From: Chelativorans sp. YIM 93263
Lineage (GTDB): Bacteria; Pseudomonadota; Alphaproteobacteria; Rhizobiales; Rhizobiaceae
NCBI RefSeq assembly: GCF_028767125.1
Contig: NZ_JAKCWP010000001.1
Location: forward strand, 434,001-498,000
Direction: 5' to 3'
DNA length: 64,000 nucleotides
Shown here piece by piece: positions 38,969-49,108 of this stretch. Below the pieces are notes generated by a model. The model saw only the letters and a list, made by a program, of their open reading frames with translations, was not told the origin of the DNA and did no database searches. How positions within the stretch are numbered: position 1 is the stretch's first letter; every line of letters starts with the position of its first letter. Made by a program: the position numbers and the translations under genes.

Positions 38969-39442
38969 ATGTCTACCCGAAAGCCCCTTGCGCGCTTTCT
39001 TCCTGATGACGAGGCGACCGAACGGTTGGGGGCGACGCTGGCACCGGCGCTGAAACCGGGCGATGTCATCGCGCTTCAAGGCGATCTCGGTATGGGCAAA
39101 AGCGCACTCGCCCGCGCGATCATTCGAACCCTGGCCGATGATCTCTCGCTGGAGGTGCCAAGCCCGACCTTCATCTTGGTGCAAAGCTATGCATTGAACC
39201 TCCCCGTCCATCACTTCGATCTCTACCGGCTATCCGATGAAAGCGAGCTTGAAGAACTGGGCCTCGCCGAGGCGATGACCAACGGACTCGTGCTGATAGA
39301 GTGGCCTGAGCGTGCCCCCGACGTGTTCGACAAGGCTATCCACATAACCTTGCGGGAAGAGGGGGATGGACGTCTTGCTGAAATTGCCGTGCCCCATCAG
39401 GCATATGCACGCATTGCAGAAGCGCTTGCTGCCTCCGGCTGA
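38969..39442 (+). CDS. tsaE: tRNA threonylcarbamoyladenosine biosynthesis ATPase TsaE
   Basis: TsaE is the ATPase that, with TsaB and TsaD, makes threonylcarbamoyladenosine at position 37 of ANN-reading tRNAs. The 157-residue protein has the P-loop GDLGMGKSAL at 38-47, the conserved block SPTFILVQSY, the Walker-B-like HHFDLYRL, and EWPERAP near the C-terminus. It follows divL by three bases and is likely co-transcribed. In many Rhizobiales a phosphotransferase and a nucleotidyltransferase gene follow it; here addB comes after only 206 non-coding bases. Confidence 0.95.
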   Translation: MSTRKPLARFLPDDEATERLGATLAPALKPGDVIALQGDLGMGKSALARAIIRTLADDLSLEVPSPTFILVQSYALNLPVHHFDLYRLSDESELEELGLAEAMTNGLVLIEWPERAPDVFDKAIHITLREEGDGRLAEIAVPHQAYARIAEALAASG

Positions 39443-39648
39443 CAGGGTTTGTCCACCGCGAGGCAATTTGCCTGTGTCAGCCCTTGCCGCAGGGCCTGCC
39501 ACCATGGTTACAATCATCTGGCGTTCGCGTGGTGCAGGTGGGAGAGCGATTCGGCAATGCATATAAAGATGCTCGCAGTTTCACGCGTTCTGCGCGAGCC
39601 GGCGGCGTATTCCCGCGCGCAGGTCGCGATCGAACCGAGCGGTACCGT

Positions 39649-42600
39649 ATGAAAGACAGGTCCGAGGCACCGCACGTCTTTTCGATTCCACCGGGGGTGC
39701 CGTTTCTCCCGACCCTGGCTGATCGCTTCCTGTCGGGAGATCTGGTGCCGGGTTTCCGCTATGATGGCGATCCTCTGGCCCTCTCCGATGCCACCATATA
39801 CCTTCCCACCCGACGCGCCGCGCGTGAACTGCGCAGCATCTTCGTAGAGCAGCTTGGCAATGCCTCAGCCATTCTGCCGGTGATCCGGCCCTTGGGCGAA
39901 TTCGAGGCCGATTCGGTGGATCTGTTGTCGGAAGGCGGAACGGCCTCCCTTGATCATGCGCCAGCCATCGGCAATCTCGACCGCATCCTGTTGCTCGGCG
40001 CGCTCGTCCAGGCCTGGAAGGGCCGTGTGCCTGCACATGTTGCCGCGCTCTTCGAGGAAGGCGTCCTCGTCCCCGCTTCGGTCGGAGACAGCCTCTGGCT
40101 CGCGCGCGATCTTGCCGACCTCATGGATGAGGTCGAGACGGAGGAGGCGGATTGGATCAGGCTCGGCAGGCTTGTTCCGGATGAACTGGCGAGCTGGTGG
40201 CAGGTCACGCTTGAGTTTTTACGCATCGTGACGAGTGCCTGGCCCTCCATTCTGGACGAACAGGGTCGCTCGAGCCCGGCCGCCCATCGCAATGCCATGC
40301 TCGCGGCGGAGGCCGAAAGGCTTAAGCGCAGTCCGCCGCGCGGGCCGGTGATCGCGGCGGGTTCCACCGGATCCATTCCCGCAACGGCTCGCCTCCTCGG
40401 CACCATTGCGCGGCTCGGTCAGGGCGCGGTCGTCTTGCCCGGCCTCGACCTGCAGCTTGATGAGACCGCTTGGGAAGCGATCGGCGCGACGGAGGAGCCT
40501 GCGGCCTGCGGGCACCCACAGTTCGGCTTAAAGAAACTCATCAAAACGATGGCCATCACCCGCCAGGACGTTGTGGAAGTGGCCACCCCGGCATCCCCGC
40601 TTTCTGCCCGGCGCAGGCTGCTTTCCGAGGCACTGCGTCCAGCGGAGACGACGGACCTGTGGGCCGCCAACAGATCGGCGATCGACAGAGTGCTCTCAGA
40701 CGGCGCGCTTACCGGCGTCAGCCTGGTCGAAGCGGCGAACGAGCGGGAGGAAGCCGCCGCCATCGCCGCGGCCTTGCGCCATGCCATCGCGCGGGAGGGA
40801 AAAACCGCCGCGTTAGTTACGCCCGACCGGGCGCTTGCCCGCCGTGTTTCCGCCGAGCTTCGCCGGTTTGGCGTTCGGGCGGACGATTCCGGGGGGCGGC
40901 TGCTTTCTGAGACCGCGCCGGCCACGCTTATGCGTTTGATGTTGGAAACGGTTTGCCGGCCGGAAGAACCGGTCGCCATTGTCGGGCTGCTGAAGCATCC
41001 GCTTTTGCGGCTCGGCCTTCCACGCGAGAACGTGCGCGAGGCGGCGGAGTTGATCGAGCTGGTCGCCTTGCGCGGTGGCACGGGCCGTCCGGATATCGCA
41101 GGGCTCATGGAACTGTTCGATCGACGCCTAACGGAAATCGAGCGCCCTCCATTTTGGCTGCCACGGTTTAACAGGGCTGAAATCGATAGCGCGCGAAAGG
41201 TTCTTTCGGCGCTTGCCGAGGCGATCGCCCCGCTGAGCCGGTTGCGGGATAAGGGAGCCGACGCGCTCTCGCAGTTCGCGCACACCACCGTCAAATCCGT
41301 CGAAGCTCTGGCGCGCGATACGGATGGCACGCTGACGGAATTTTACCGGGGGGAAACCGGGGAAGCGCTCGCGCGCTTCCTGCGCGAGCTGGTGGAAGCC
41401 CGCTCAGGCATCGAGCTCGCACTTGCGGAGTGGCCGGACGTTTTCGCCGCGCTCATGGCGGGCGAGATCGTCAAGCCGAGCGCCGGTGCGGACCATCGCG
41501 TTGCCATTTGGGGACCGTTGGAGGCACGCCTGCAAACGGTTGACACCCTGGTTCTCGGCGGCCTGAACGAGGGATCATGGCCGCAAGTGCCTGCTTCGGA
41601 TCGCTTCATGTCGCGCCTGATGAAGGGCGAGATGCAGTTGGAGCCGCCGGAGCGGCGGATCGGCCTTGCCGCCCATGATTTCATGATGGCGCTCGGCGCG
41701 ACGGAGGTGGTACTTAGCCGCTCCGCCCGTTCCGAAAGCGCACCAGCCGTCGCGTCCCGCTGGCTTCAGCGGCTTACCGCCTGTGCGGGCACGGAAGAGG
41801 CGGAAGCCATGCGCGTGCGTGGGCGCCGCTTCGTTGCCTGGGCGCATGCACTGGAATCGCGGCCCGATGTCCCGTTTGCTCAACGCCCCTGCCCCGCACC
41901 GCCGCTCGAAGCACGCCCGCAACGCTTCTCCGTCACCGAGATCGAAACGTTGCGACGTGACCCCTACGCAGTCTATGCCAAACGCATTCTCCGGCTTCTT
42001 CCCCTTGATCCGCTGATCCGTGACCCGGGCGCGGCCGAGCGCGGCTCCCTCTTTCATGACATCCTGCAGGCTTTCACCGAATCGGGCGCGGATCCTCGTG
42101 CTGGCGATGCGCTCGACCGGCTCGTTGCCGCGGGCCGGCAACTGTTCGCCGAAGCCGCCCTGCCCCCCGATATCCAGGCGGTCTGGTGGCCGCGGTTCGA
42201 GCGCACGGCCCGTTCGGTTATAGAGTGGGAGCGTGCTCGCGCTGAAAGAATCGTCGCGCGCCATGCGGAAATCCGTGCCGAGGCTATAGAGGTCGGCGCG
42301 ACGGGCAAGCGTTTGTCAGGCCGTGCGGACCGTGTGGACATCCGGCTGGACGGCACCGCCGACATTATCGACTACAAGACCGGCTCCCAGCCCTCCAAGA
42401 CACAGGCACACCGTCTTCTCGCGCCCCAGCTTCCGCTGGAGGCCGCTTTGGTAAGCCGTGGAGCCTTCAAGGACTTGGGCGGGCTTACCCCAGGTGACCT
42501 CTGCTATGTCCGACTGCGGGCGAACGGGAGCCTGGAACCGGAATCAATTCTCAAGATCAGAAACTCCGAAAAGAGCGGGAGCGCTCTGGCCGAAGAAGCA

Positions 42601-42771
42601 TGGGAGCGGTTGGAGAAGCTGCTTGCCTATTACGGGCGCACCGAGACCGGTTATCTCTCCCGCGCCCTTCCCTTCAAGGAAGGCGATGTCGAGGGTGATT
42701 ACGATCACCTTGCGCGGGTGCTGGAATGGTCGGCTGGGGGTGATGCCGAGGGCTCGGGAGGCACGGAATGA
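39649..42771 (+). CDS. addB: Double-strand break repair protein AddB (alphaproteobacterial type)
   Basis: AddB pairs with AddA in the helicase-nuclease that resects double-strand breaks for RecA. The start at 39649 (MKDRSEAPHVFSI) gives 1040 residues; the longer open frame of 55 residues is atypical. The N-terminal part contains helicase-like blocks (TIYLPTRRAARELRS). The C-terminal nuclease domain carries GRADRVDIRL and IIDYKTGSQPSK of the PD-(D/E)XK type. The stop overlaps the addA ATG (ATGA). The C-terminus is complete. Confidence 0.94.
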   Translation: MKDRSEAPHVFSIPPGVPFLPTLADRFLSGDLVPGFRYDGDPLALSDATIYLPTRRAARELRSIFVEQLGNASAILPVIRPLGEFEADSVDLLSEGGTASLDHAPAIGNLDRILLLGALVQAWKGRVPAHVAALFEEGVLVPASVGDSLWLARDLADLMDEVETEEADWIRLGRLVPDELASWWQVTLEFLRIVTSAWPSILDEQGRSSPAAHRNAMLAAEAERLKRSPPRGPVIAAGSTGSIPATARLLGTIARLGQGAVVLPGLDLQLDETAWEAIGATEEPAACGHPQFGLKKLIKTMAITRQDVVEVATPASPLSARRRLLSEALRPAETTDLWAANRSAIDRVLSDGALTGVSLVEAANEREEAAAIAAALRHAIAREGKTAALVTPDRALARRVSAELRRFGVRADDSGGRLLSETAPATLMRLMLETVCRPEEPVAIVGLLKHPLLRLGLPRENVREAAELIELVALRGGTGRPDIAGLMELFDRRLTEIERPPFWLPRFNRAEIDSARKVLSALAEAIAPLSRLRDKGADALSQFAHTTVKSVEALARDTDGTLTEFYRGETGEALARFLRELVEARSGIELALAEWPDVFAALMAGEIVKPSAGADHRVAIWGPLEARLQTVDTLVLGGLNEGSWPQVPASDRFMSRLMKGEMQLEPPERRIGLAAHDFMMALGATEVVLSRSARSESAPAVASRWLQRLTACAGTEEAEAMRVRGRRFVAWAHALESRPDVPFAQRPCPAPPLEARPQRFSVTEIETLRRDPYAVYAKRILRLLPLDPLIRDPGAAERGSLFHDILQAFTESGADPRAGDALDRLVAAGRQLFAEAALPPDIQAVWWPRFERTARSVIEWERARAERIVARHAEIRAEAIEVGATGKRLSGRADRVDIRLDGTADIIDYKTGSQPSKTQAHRLLAPQLPLEAALVSRGAFKDLGGLTPGDLCYVRLRANGSLEPESILKIRNSEKSGSALAEEAWERLEKLLAYYGRTETGYLSRALPFKEGDVEGDYDHLARVLEWSAGGDAEGSGGTE

Positions 42772-45700
42772 CGAAAGATTTCCGCATTCCCGAAGACACG
42801 CTCCGTAGCCAGGCGCTGGCTTCGAACCCGGATCTTTCCGCCTGGGTGTCGGCGAACGCCGGATCGGGCAAAACGCATGTGCTGGCAAGCCGGGTGATCC
42901 GCCTGCTACTCAAGGGGACAGACCCCTCCAAAATTCTCTGTCTCACCTATACACGCGCTGCCGCCGCGAACATGGCCAATCGCGTGTTTCAAAACCTGGC
43001 CGGCTGGAGCCTCTTGCCGGACGAGAAGCTCGCGGACGAAGTGGAAAAGCTCGAAGGCTTCCGGCCCGACCCGGAAAAGCTCAGCCGCGCGCGCCGTCTT
43101 TTCGCCCGAGCACTGGAAACGCCCGGCGGCTTGAAGATCCAGACCATCCACGCTTTTTGCGAAGCCATCCTGCATCAATTCCCGCTGGAGGCGAATATTG
43201 CAGGTCACTTCGAATTGCTCGACACGCAAATGGAGGAGGTCCTTTTCGCCGAGGCCCGCCGCGATTTGCTGACTCGTGTCGCGGCCGAGCGTGACGGACC
43301 GCTCGCCGATGCCTTCGCCCAGGTGCTGGATCGCGGCGGTGAAGCTGGGTTGCAGAATCTGCTCACGGAAATCGTGGCGAAGCGTGAAGATCTGCGCCGG
43401 TTCATCGATGCCGTGTGGGACGAAAAGCGCCCTTATCCGAGCCTTCTTGCGCAGTTCGGCTTCTCCGAAGGGGAAACGGCGGAAAAGCTGGCACAGGATG
43501 TCTGGCCTGTGTCTGGCTTCAGCCCGGCCGAGTTCGGCACTTTCGTCCAGGCGGCGGAAGAGACCGACGCGCGCAGCGTCCTGAAGTATATTGTTCCTTT
43601 TGCATCTCAAGCGTTTGCTGAGACCGACTCCATTCGCCGGCTGGAGTTTCTGGCGAAAGCCTTCCTGAAAGACAGTGGCGAGCCCTATGGGGAAAAGACC
43701 TTCAAGGCGGCGCTGAAGACCCGTTTGCCGGGCATATACGAGCGCTATCTGGCGGCGGTCGAGGCGATTGGCGCAGCGGCCGACCGGCTGGCGCTTTTCC
43801 GTATGTTGGAGGCTACGAGCGGTGCGCTTGCCATCGCCGATGCATTGATCGCCCGCTACGAGAAGCTGAAGCGCGCCCGCGGCTTTCTCGATTTCAACGA
43901 CCTCATCATGCGCACGCTGCGTCTCCTCGCCCGCGAGGATGTCGGCCCCTGGGTTCAATACAAGCTCGACCGCGGCATCGACCATACCCTGATCGACGAG
44001 GCGCAGGACACGAGCCCGCAGCAATGGCGGATCGTGCAGGCCCTGGCCGAGGAATTTTTCGCCGGAAAGGGTCAGCGCGAGGGTGTCGATCGCACGATCT
44101 TTGCCGTGGGTGACGAAAAACAGTCGATTTACTCCTTCCAGGGCGCTGAACCTGAAGCCTTCGCGGAAACGGGTGCTACCTTCGCAACACACGTGCCCCA
44201 CTCGGGAGGGCGCTTCGAGCGCGTGCGGCTCATGCGCTCCTTCCGCTCGACCGAAGATGTTTTGCGCGCGGTTGACCGGGTCTTTGCACGTGAGGAAGCT
44301 CGCCGCGGATTGACGCGCGATGAAGAACCGGTCGAGCACAAGGCAATACGCGAAAACGCCCCCGGCTACGTCGAGATTTGGCCGCCTCTGGGTCCTGAGG
44401 TGGTGGAGGAGCCCGACGACTGGACTGAACCGGTAGACCACGCTTCTGCCCCTGCCGCGCGTCTGGCAGAAGTGATCGCTGCAAAAATCGAGACCTGGTT
44501 GAAGAACGGCGAAGTGCTGGAGGGAAAGCATCGCCGCCTCCGGCCCGGCGATATCATGATCCTGGTGAGAAAACGTGATCGTTTCGTCCATGCGCTCTCC
44601 AGAAGCCTGAAAAACCGGCGCATCTCGGTGGCCGGCGCCGACCGACTGCGCCTAACCGCACATATAGCGGTCAAGGATCTCATGGCGCTTGGGCGTTTCC
44701 TCCTCCAGCCTCACGACGATCTCTCGCTCGCCGCTGTTCTGAAAAGCCCTCTTTTTGATCTGGATGAGGATGCGCTGTTTGATCTCGCATCGCCGCGCAA
44801 AGACAACGCTTCCCTGTTTGGCACCTTGCGCGAAAAGGCACAGACGGACGCGAAGCTGAGCTCGATCCTGGAGATTCTTCTCGGATGGCAGTCCGAGGCG
44901 GCGTTCAAACCCGTCTTCGAATTCTACGCCGGCCTTCTCTCCGGCACGCCGGCGCGGGAGGGCGCACGCGGCCAGTTTGTCGCCCGATTGGGGCATGAGG
45001 CGAACGATATCCTCGATGAGTTCCTTTCCTACTGTTTGGCGGCCGAGAAGACCGGCCTGATCGGCCTGGAATCCGTTCTGGCGACGCTGGAGGGCGCGGC
45101 GCCCGAGATTAAGCGGGAAATGGACCAGTCGCGCGACGAAATCCGCATCATGACCGTTCACGCGGCGAAAGGGCTGGAAGCGCCGGTCGTCTTCCTTGTG
45201 GATCCCGGAAGCGCGCCGGTCAGCAACAGTCACATGCCAAATCTGATGCCCTTTCCGATGAAGGGTGAGGGTCCGCCCCTGACCGGCTATCTTTGGCGGC
45301 AGGGCAGAGACCTGGCCAATTCTGTCGCCCGTCAGTTTGAAACTGATTTCCGGGGCAAGGGCGAAGAAGAGTATCGCCGCCTGCTTTATGTCGGGATGAC
45401 GCGCGCCGAAGACCGCCTCATCGTCAGTGGCTATCACGGGGTGCGCGGACCGGCGCCGCTGAGCTGGCATACACTTGTCAGCGAGGCATTTTCCGATCAG
45501 GCCGGTACAGAAATGATCGAGGAGCCCGCTCTCAAAGCACCCGTGCTCCGCTTCCGGGTGACGCCTGTATCGGAAACTGCCATCGAAGAAACGGGGGAGA
45601 TGGAATCGGAAACATTCGACCTGCCGACGGAATTGCGGGAACCGCTCCCACCGCCGCCCGCTCTGCCGCGCCCTCTCTCGCCTTCGGGCGCCGGCGCCCT

Positions 45701-46292
45701 TATCGAGGACGATTACGAACCGGCAGCCTTGAAGCGCTCGCCGGTTCTGGATGCCGCATCTCAGCCGGGTTTGGCGCTCGAACGCGGTAATGCGGTGCAC
45801 CGCCTGCTCCAGGTCTTGCCCGAACTCCCGCCTGTTGACCGAGAGGCTGCGGTACGCCGCTATCTCGGGCGTGTGGGTGCAAAGTGGACGCAGCTGGAGC
45901 GGGAGAATGCCTGCCGCTCCGTCATCAAGGTCTTGGAGGATGCGAGCTTCGCCCCGATCTTCTCAAGCGATTCGCGGGCGGAGGTCTCGGTAATGGGAGA
46001 ACTGATGATAGCCGGCGCGCGCCGCGCGGTGAGCGGCAAGATCGATCGTCTTGCCGTTACCGATAAGGAAGTGCTGATCGTAGACTACAAGACCAACCGG
46101 CCTGCGCCGGAGGTGATTGAAGACGTGCCGGAAGGTTATATCGCCCAGCTCGCTCTTTATGTGGAGCTTCTGAAGCCGCTTTATCCGAGCAAGCGCATCT
46201 CGGCCGCCTTGCTGTTTACCGAGATTCCGCGGCTCCTTCCGCTGGGCGGTGACGAACTGGGCGCTGCGCTTGCCCGACTCACGAAGGCGTGA
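42768..46292 (+). CDS. addA: Helicase-nuclease AddA (UvrD/RecB-like)
   Basis: AddA is the large motor and nuclease subunit of the recombination complex. The 1174-residue protein has the SF1 motifs: Walker A ANAGSGKTHVLAS starting at 29, Q-motif residues just before it, and Walker B LIDEAQDTSPQQW. It also has VGDEKQSIYSFQGAEP, the later MTVHAAKGLEAPVVF and VGMTRAEDRLIVSG, and a C-terminal nuclease motif IVDYKTNRPAPE. It is coupled to addB by overlap and is followed by trxA after 73 bases. Confidence 0.95.
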   Translation: MTKDFRIPEDTLRSQALASNPDLSAWVSANAGSGKTHVLASRVIRLLLKGTDPSKILCLTYTRAAAANMANRVFQNLAGWSLLPDEKLADEVEKLEGFRPDPEKLSRARRLFARALETPGGLKIQTIHAFCEAILHQFPLEANIAGHFELLDTQMEEVLFAEARRDLLTRVAAERDGPLADAFAQVLDRGGEAGLQNLLTEIVAKREDLRRFIDAVWDEKRPYPSLLAQFGFSEGETAEKLAQDVWPVSGFSPAEFGTFVQAAEETDARSVLKYIVPFASQAFAETDSIRRLEFLAKAFLKDSGEPYGEKTFKAALKTRLPGIYERYLAAVEAIGAAADRLALFRMLEATSGALAIADALIARYEKLKRARGFLDFNDLIMRTLRLLAREDVGPWVQYKLDRGIDHTLIDEAQDTSPQQWRIVQALAEEFFAGKGQREGVDRTIFAVGDEKQSIYSFQGAEPEAFAETGATFATHVPHSGGRFERVRLMRSFRSTEDVLRAVDRVFAREEARRGLTRDEEPVEHKAIRENAPGYVEIWPPLGPEVVEEPDDWTEPVDHASAPAARLAEVIAAKIETWLKNGEVLEGKHRRLRPGDIMILVRKRDRFVHALSRSLKNRRISVAGADRLRLTAHIAVKDLMALGRFLLQPHDDLSLAAVLKSPLFDLDEDALFDLASPRKDNASLFGTLREKAQTDAKLSSILEILLGWQSEAAFKPVFEFYAGLLSGTPAREGARGQFVARLGHEANDILDEFLSYCLAAEKTGLIGLESVLATLEGAAPEIKREMDQSRDEIRIMTVHAAKGLEAPVVFLVDPGSAPVSNSHMPNLMPFPMKGEGPPLTGYLWRQGRDLANSVARQFETDFRGKGEEEYRRLLYVGMTRAEDRLIVSGYHGVRGPAPLSWHTLVSEAFSDQAGTEMIEEPALKAPVLRFRVTPVSETAIEETGEMESETFDLPTELREPLPPPPALPRPLSPSGAGALIEDDYEPAALKRSPVLDAASQPGLALERGNAVHRLLQVLPELPPVDREAAVRRYLGRVGAKWTQLERENACRSVIKVLEDASFAPIFSSDSRAEVSVMGELMIAGARRAVSGKIDRLAVTDKEVLIVDYKTNRPAPEVIEDVPEGYIAQLALYVELLKPLYPSKRISAALLFTEIPRLLPLGGDELGAALARLTKA

Positions 46293-46365
46293 CAAAAGAA
46301 GCATTGAACTCGTTTCCACCGTTCCCCACATGCAGGGACAACTCTTGTGATATATGGAGAGGCTG

Positions 46366-46689
46366 ATGGCCACCGTCACCGTTGATACGAACAGTTTCCA
46401 GTCCGATGTCCTGCAGGCGAGCGAGCCTGTCGTCGTGGATTTCTGGGCGGAATGGTGTGGCCCCTGCAAGATGATTTCCCCGGCGCTCGAGGAAATTGCC
46501 GGGGAAATGGACGGCAAGATCAAAGTCGCCAAGCTGAACATCGACGAAAACCCGGAAATCGCTGCGCAGTATGGTGTGCGTTCGATTCCGACGCTGATGC
46601 TTTTCAAGGATGGCGAAGTGACCGATATGAAGGTCGGCGCCGCGCCCAAGACAGCGCTTTCGGCCTGGATCGGCGGTGCGGTCGCATAG
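46366..46689 (+). CDS. trxA: Thioredoxin TrxA
   Basis: Thioredoxin reduces disulphides in the cytoplasm with electrons from thioredoxin reductase. I prefer ATG 46366 (MATVTVDTN), with GGAGAGG just upstream, giving 107 residues; an ATG 12 bases earlier is in frame. The active site is WCGPCK, and [12 protein letters not shown] has the cis-proline. The intrinsic terminator at 46716 marks its end, ahead of the convergent folC. Confidence 0.96.
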   Translation: MATVTVDTNSFQSDVLQASEPVVVDFWAEWCGPCKMISPALEEIAGEMDGKIKVAKLNIDENPEIAAQYGVRSIPTLMLFKDGEVTDMKVGAAPKTALSAWIGGAVA

Positions 46690-46715
46690 CGCATTTGCAG
46701 GCAAGCAAGTTTTCC

Positions 46716-46747
46716 AGACCCGGCCTTGGCGCCGGGTCTTTCTATTT
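46716..46747 (+). terminator. Intrinsic terminator after trxA
   Basis: AGACCCGGC and GCCGGGTCT make a perfect nine-base stem around CTTGGC, followed by TTCTATTT. It lies 27 bases past the trxA stop and could also act on the convergent folC transcript. Confidence 0.88.
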
Positions 46748-46761
46748 CGGCAAAGTTCCAG

Positions 46762-48090
46762 TCAGCGCGGCGGGGTTCCGTTCTCCGCCAGTACCTCGCC
46801 CACCAGATAGAGCGAGCCGCCGATCAGGATTCGCGGCGGCACCGCCTCGTGCCAAGTGTCGCGCAGGAGCTTCAATGCGTTCGCGGTCGAGTTCACCGGT
46901 TCGGCCGGAACCCCGGCCTCCGTCGCCCGGGCGGCAAGTTCCGAATTTGGAACGCCTGAGTCGCTGTTCGCTACCGGCACGGTGTAGCCGTGCCGGGTTA
47001 TGTCCGCGAACGCGTGAAAATATCCCGCCTGATCCTTGGTGTTGAGCATTCCGATAATGAGGAGGAGCGGCCGCGGCCGCTTATCTTCCGCTTCGGCCAG
47101 CGCTTCGGCGATGGCAGCCGCGGCGTCCGGATTGTGCCCGCCGTCGATCCAGATCTCCGCCCCTTCCGGAGCGAGCGACGTCAATCTGCCCTCGGGCAGA
47201 AGCTGCAGGCGGCCGGGCCATGAGACATCCGTCATGGCCTGCTCGGCAACGCGGTCGCTGACCGGGAACCCGGCGGCCTTAACCGCGGAGATGGCAGCAG
47301 CGGCGTTGGAAAGCTGATGGCGCCCGACAAGGCGCGGCAGAGGCAGGTCGAAAAGCCCATCATCGTCCTGATAGACCATCCGGCCGTTCTCCTCCAACGC
47401 CATGAAATCCTGGCCGTAAATGCTGAGCGGCGCGCCGAGCCGCTCGGCCGTTTCAATCATGACCTCGCGCGCCGCATCCCACTCCTGCTGGCCGACAATC
47501 ACTGGCACGCCGCGTTTGATGATGCCCGCCTTCTCGGCGGCGATCAGTTCCACCCGGTCGCCTAGATAGGCTTCATGGTCCATCGCCACCGGCATGATGA
47601 CGCTCACGGCCGGCTTCGCAATAACGTTTGTAGCGTCGAAACGACCGCCGAGGCCCACCTCGACGATGGCCGCGTCGGCAGGATGCTCTGAAAACAGGAT
47701 GAACATGACGGCGGTGAGAATCTCGAAGACGGTGATCATCTCTCCGCGATTGGCCACGGCGACGCGCTCTACGGCCTCGGATAACACGGCATCCTCGACG
47801 AGCTGCCCGCCGCCCTCCGCGCCCAGCCGGAAGCGCTCGTGCCAGTTCACCAGGTGCGGAGAGGTATGGACATGTACCGTTCTGCCACTCGCTTCGAGGA
47901 GCGCGCGCGCAAAGGCGGCCGCCGAGCCCTTGCCGTTCGTGCCGGCGATGTGAATGACGGGCGGAAGTTTCTCGTGCGGATTGTCCAGGCGTTCCAGCAG
48001 CCGGGAGATGCGCTCCAGCGACAGGTCGAAGCCCTTGGGATGGAGCGACATGAGGCGCTCGATGGCGCGTTCGGCGGTGTCCACGGTCAT
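46762..48090 (-). CDS. folC: Bifunctional folylpolyglutamate synthase / dihydrofolate synthase FolC
   Basis: FolC adds glutamate to dihydropteroate and to folates, which keeps them in the cell. The 442-residue protein has the Mur-ligase-type P-loop IAGTNGKGSAAAF, the folate-binding HVHTSPHLVNWHERF, and EVGLGGRFDATNVI. It is the last gene of the minus-strand trpF-trpB-cutA-trpA-accD-folC run, 29 bases after accD. The accD-folC pairing is widespread in bacteria. Confidence 0.96.
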   Translation of the reverse strand: MTVDTAERAIERLMSLHPKGFDLSLERISRLLERLDNPHEKLPPVIHIAGTNGKGSAAAFARALLEASGRTVHVHTSPHLVNWHERFRLGAEGGGQLVEDAVLSEAVERVAVANRGEMITVFEILTAVMFILFSEHPADAAIVEVGLGGRFDATNVIAKPAVSVIMPVAMDHEAYLGDRVELIAAEKAGIIKRGVPVIVGQQEWDAAREVMIETAERLGAPLSIYGQDFMALEENGRMVYQDDDGLFDLPLPRLVGRHQLSNAAAAISAVKAAGFPVSDRVAEQAMTDVSWPGRLQLLPEGRLTSLAPEGAEIWIDGGHNPDAAAAIAEALAEAEDKRPRPLLLIIGMLNTKDQAGYFHAFADITRHGYTVPVANSDSGVPNSELAARATEAGVPAEPVNSTANALKLLRDTWHEAVPPRILIGGSLYLVGEVLAENGTPPR

Positions 48091-48119
48091 GCGCCTGCCT
48101 GAAGTCTCCCTGACAGCCT

Positions 48120-49052
48120 TTACGCCTGTTCGGATTCTTCGGCGGGTTCGGCTTCCTCCGGCGCGGGAAGTTCGGCCGTCACCTCGTCTTCGGGCGAAAC
48201 ACTCGGCGTCTTGAGCAGGATCTTCAGAAGCCGCGCAATGGTCTCCTTCAGCTCCGGCCGCGGCACGACCATATCCACCATGCCGTGCTCCATCAGATAC
48301 TCGGCACGCTGGAAACCTTCCGGCAGCTTTTCGCGGATCGTCTGCTCGATGACGCGCGGGCCGGCGAAGCCGATCAACGCGCCCGGCTCGGCAATGTGGA
48401 CGTCGCCCAACATGGCGTAGGAAGCCGTCACGCCGCCCGTCGTCGGATTGGTGAGCACGACGATATAGGGCAGTCCCGCCTCTTTCAGCCGGTCGACCGC
48501 CACGGTGGTGCGCGGCAGTTGCATCAGCGAGAAAATGCCTTCCTGCATACGTGCGCCGCCGGAGGCCGCGAAAAGCACCAACGGAAGCTGGCGCTCGACA
48601 GCCGTCTCGAATCCGCGGACAATCGCCTCGCCCGCCGCCATGCCGAGCGAGCCGCCGATGAACGCGAAATCCTGGACGGTCGCGAGTATCTCCAGCCCCT
48701 CGATTCGACCAACGGCGTTTATCACCGCGTCTTCCAGCCCCGTCTTCGTGCGTGCATCGCGCAGGCGATCGTAGTAGCGCCGCTCGTCGCGGAACTTCAG
48801 GGGATCGGTCGGAACCTTCGGATTTTCCAAAAGCTCGTACTGGCCGTCATCAAAGAAGAAATTGAGCCGCGCCTTGCCCGGAATCTTCATATGATAGCCG
48901 GAGGACGGTATAACTGACTGGTTCTCCTCCAGATCCTTATGAAAAACCATCTCCCCCGTTTCCGGGCATTTGACCCAGAGATTTTCCGGCATTTCGCGCC
49001 GGCCGAACATGGAATTGATCTTCGGCCGCACATAATTGGTGATCCAGTTCAT
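48120..49052 (-). CDS. accD: Acetyl-CoA carboxylase carboxyltransferase beta subunit AccD
   Basis: AccD with AccA transfers the carboxyl group from biotin to acetyl-CoA, making malonyl-CoA for fatty acid synthesis. The 310-residue protein has [17 protein letters not shown] and the oxyanion-hole region [15 protein letters not shown]. The N-terminal zinc ribbon, four cysteines in E. coli, is degenerate: only Cys29 (VKCPETGE) remains, with [10 protein letters not shown] where the second pair would be. This reduced form is seen in other alphaproteobacteria. It lies between trpA and folC. The acidic C-terminal tail is low-complexity. Confidence 0.96.
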   Translation of the reverse strand: MNWITNYVRPKINSMFGRREMPENLWVKCPETGEMVFHKDLEENQSVIPSSGYHMKIPGKARLNFFFDDGQYELLENPKVPTDPLKFRDERRYYDRLRDARTKTGLEDAVINAVGRIEGLEILATVQDFAFIGGSLGMAAGEAIVRGFETAVERQLPLVLFAASGGARMQEGIFSLMQLPRTTVAVDRLKEAGLPYIVVLTNPTTGGVTASYAMLGDVHIAEPGALIGFAGPRVIEQTIREKLPEGFQRAEYLMEHGMVDMVVPRPELKETIARLLKILLKTPSVSPEDEVTAELPAPEEAEPAEESEQA

Positions 49053-49108
49053 GGGCCCGGCCCTTCCTTTCCATTCCGGAGTGTATTCATCCGGTATAAA
49101 TGCGTTCT

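Noticed and set aside
39484-39648. N-terminal extension of AddB by 55 residues
   Set aside because: The extension is Arg/Gly-rich and unlike AddB; the ATG at 39649 opens the conserved HVFSIPPG start.
42906-44591. A 561-residue open frame antisense to addA
   Set aside because: It lies wholly inside the helicase motifs of addA and has no recognisable composition.
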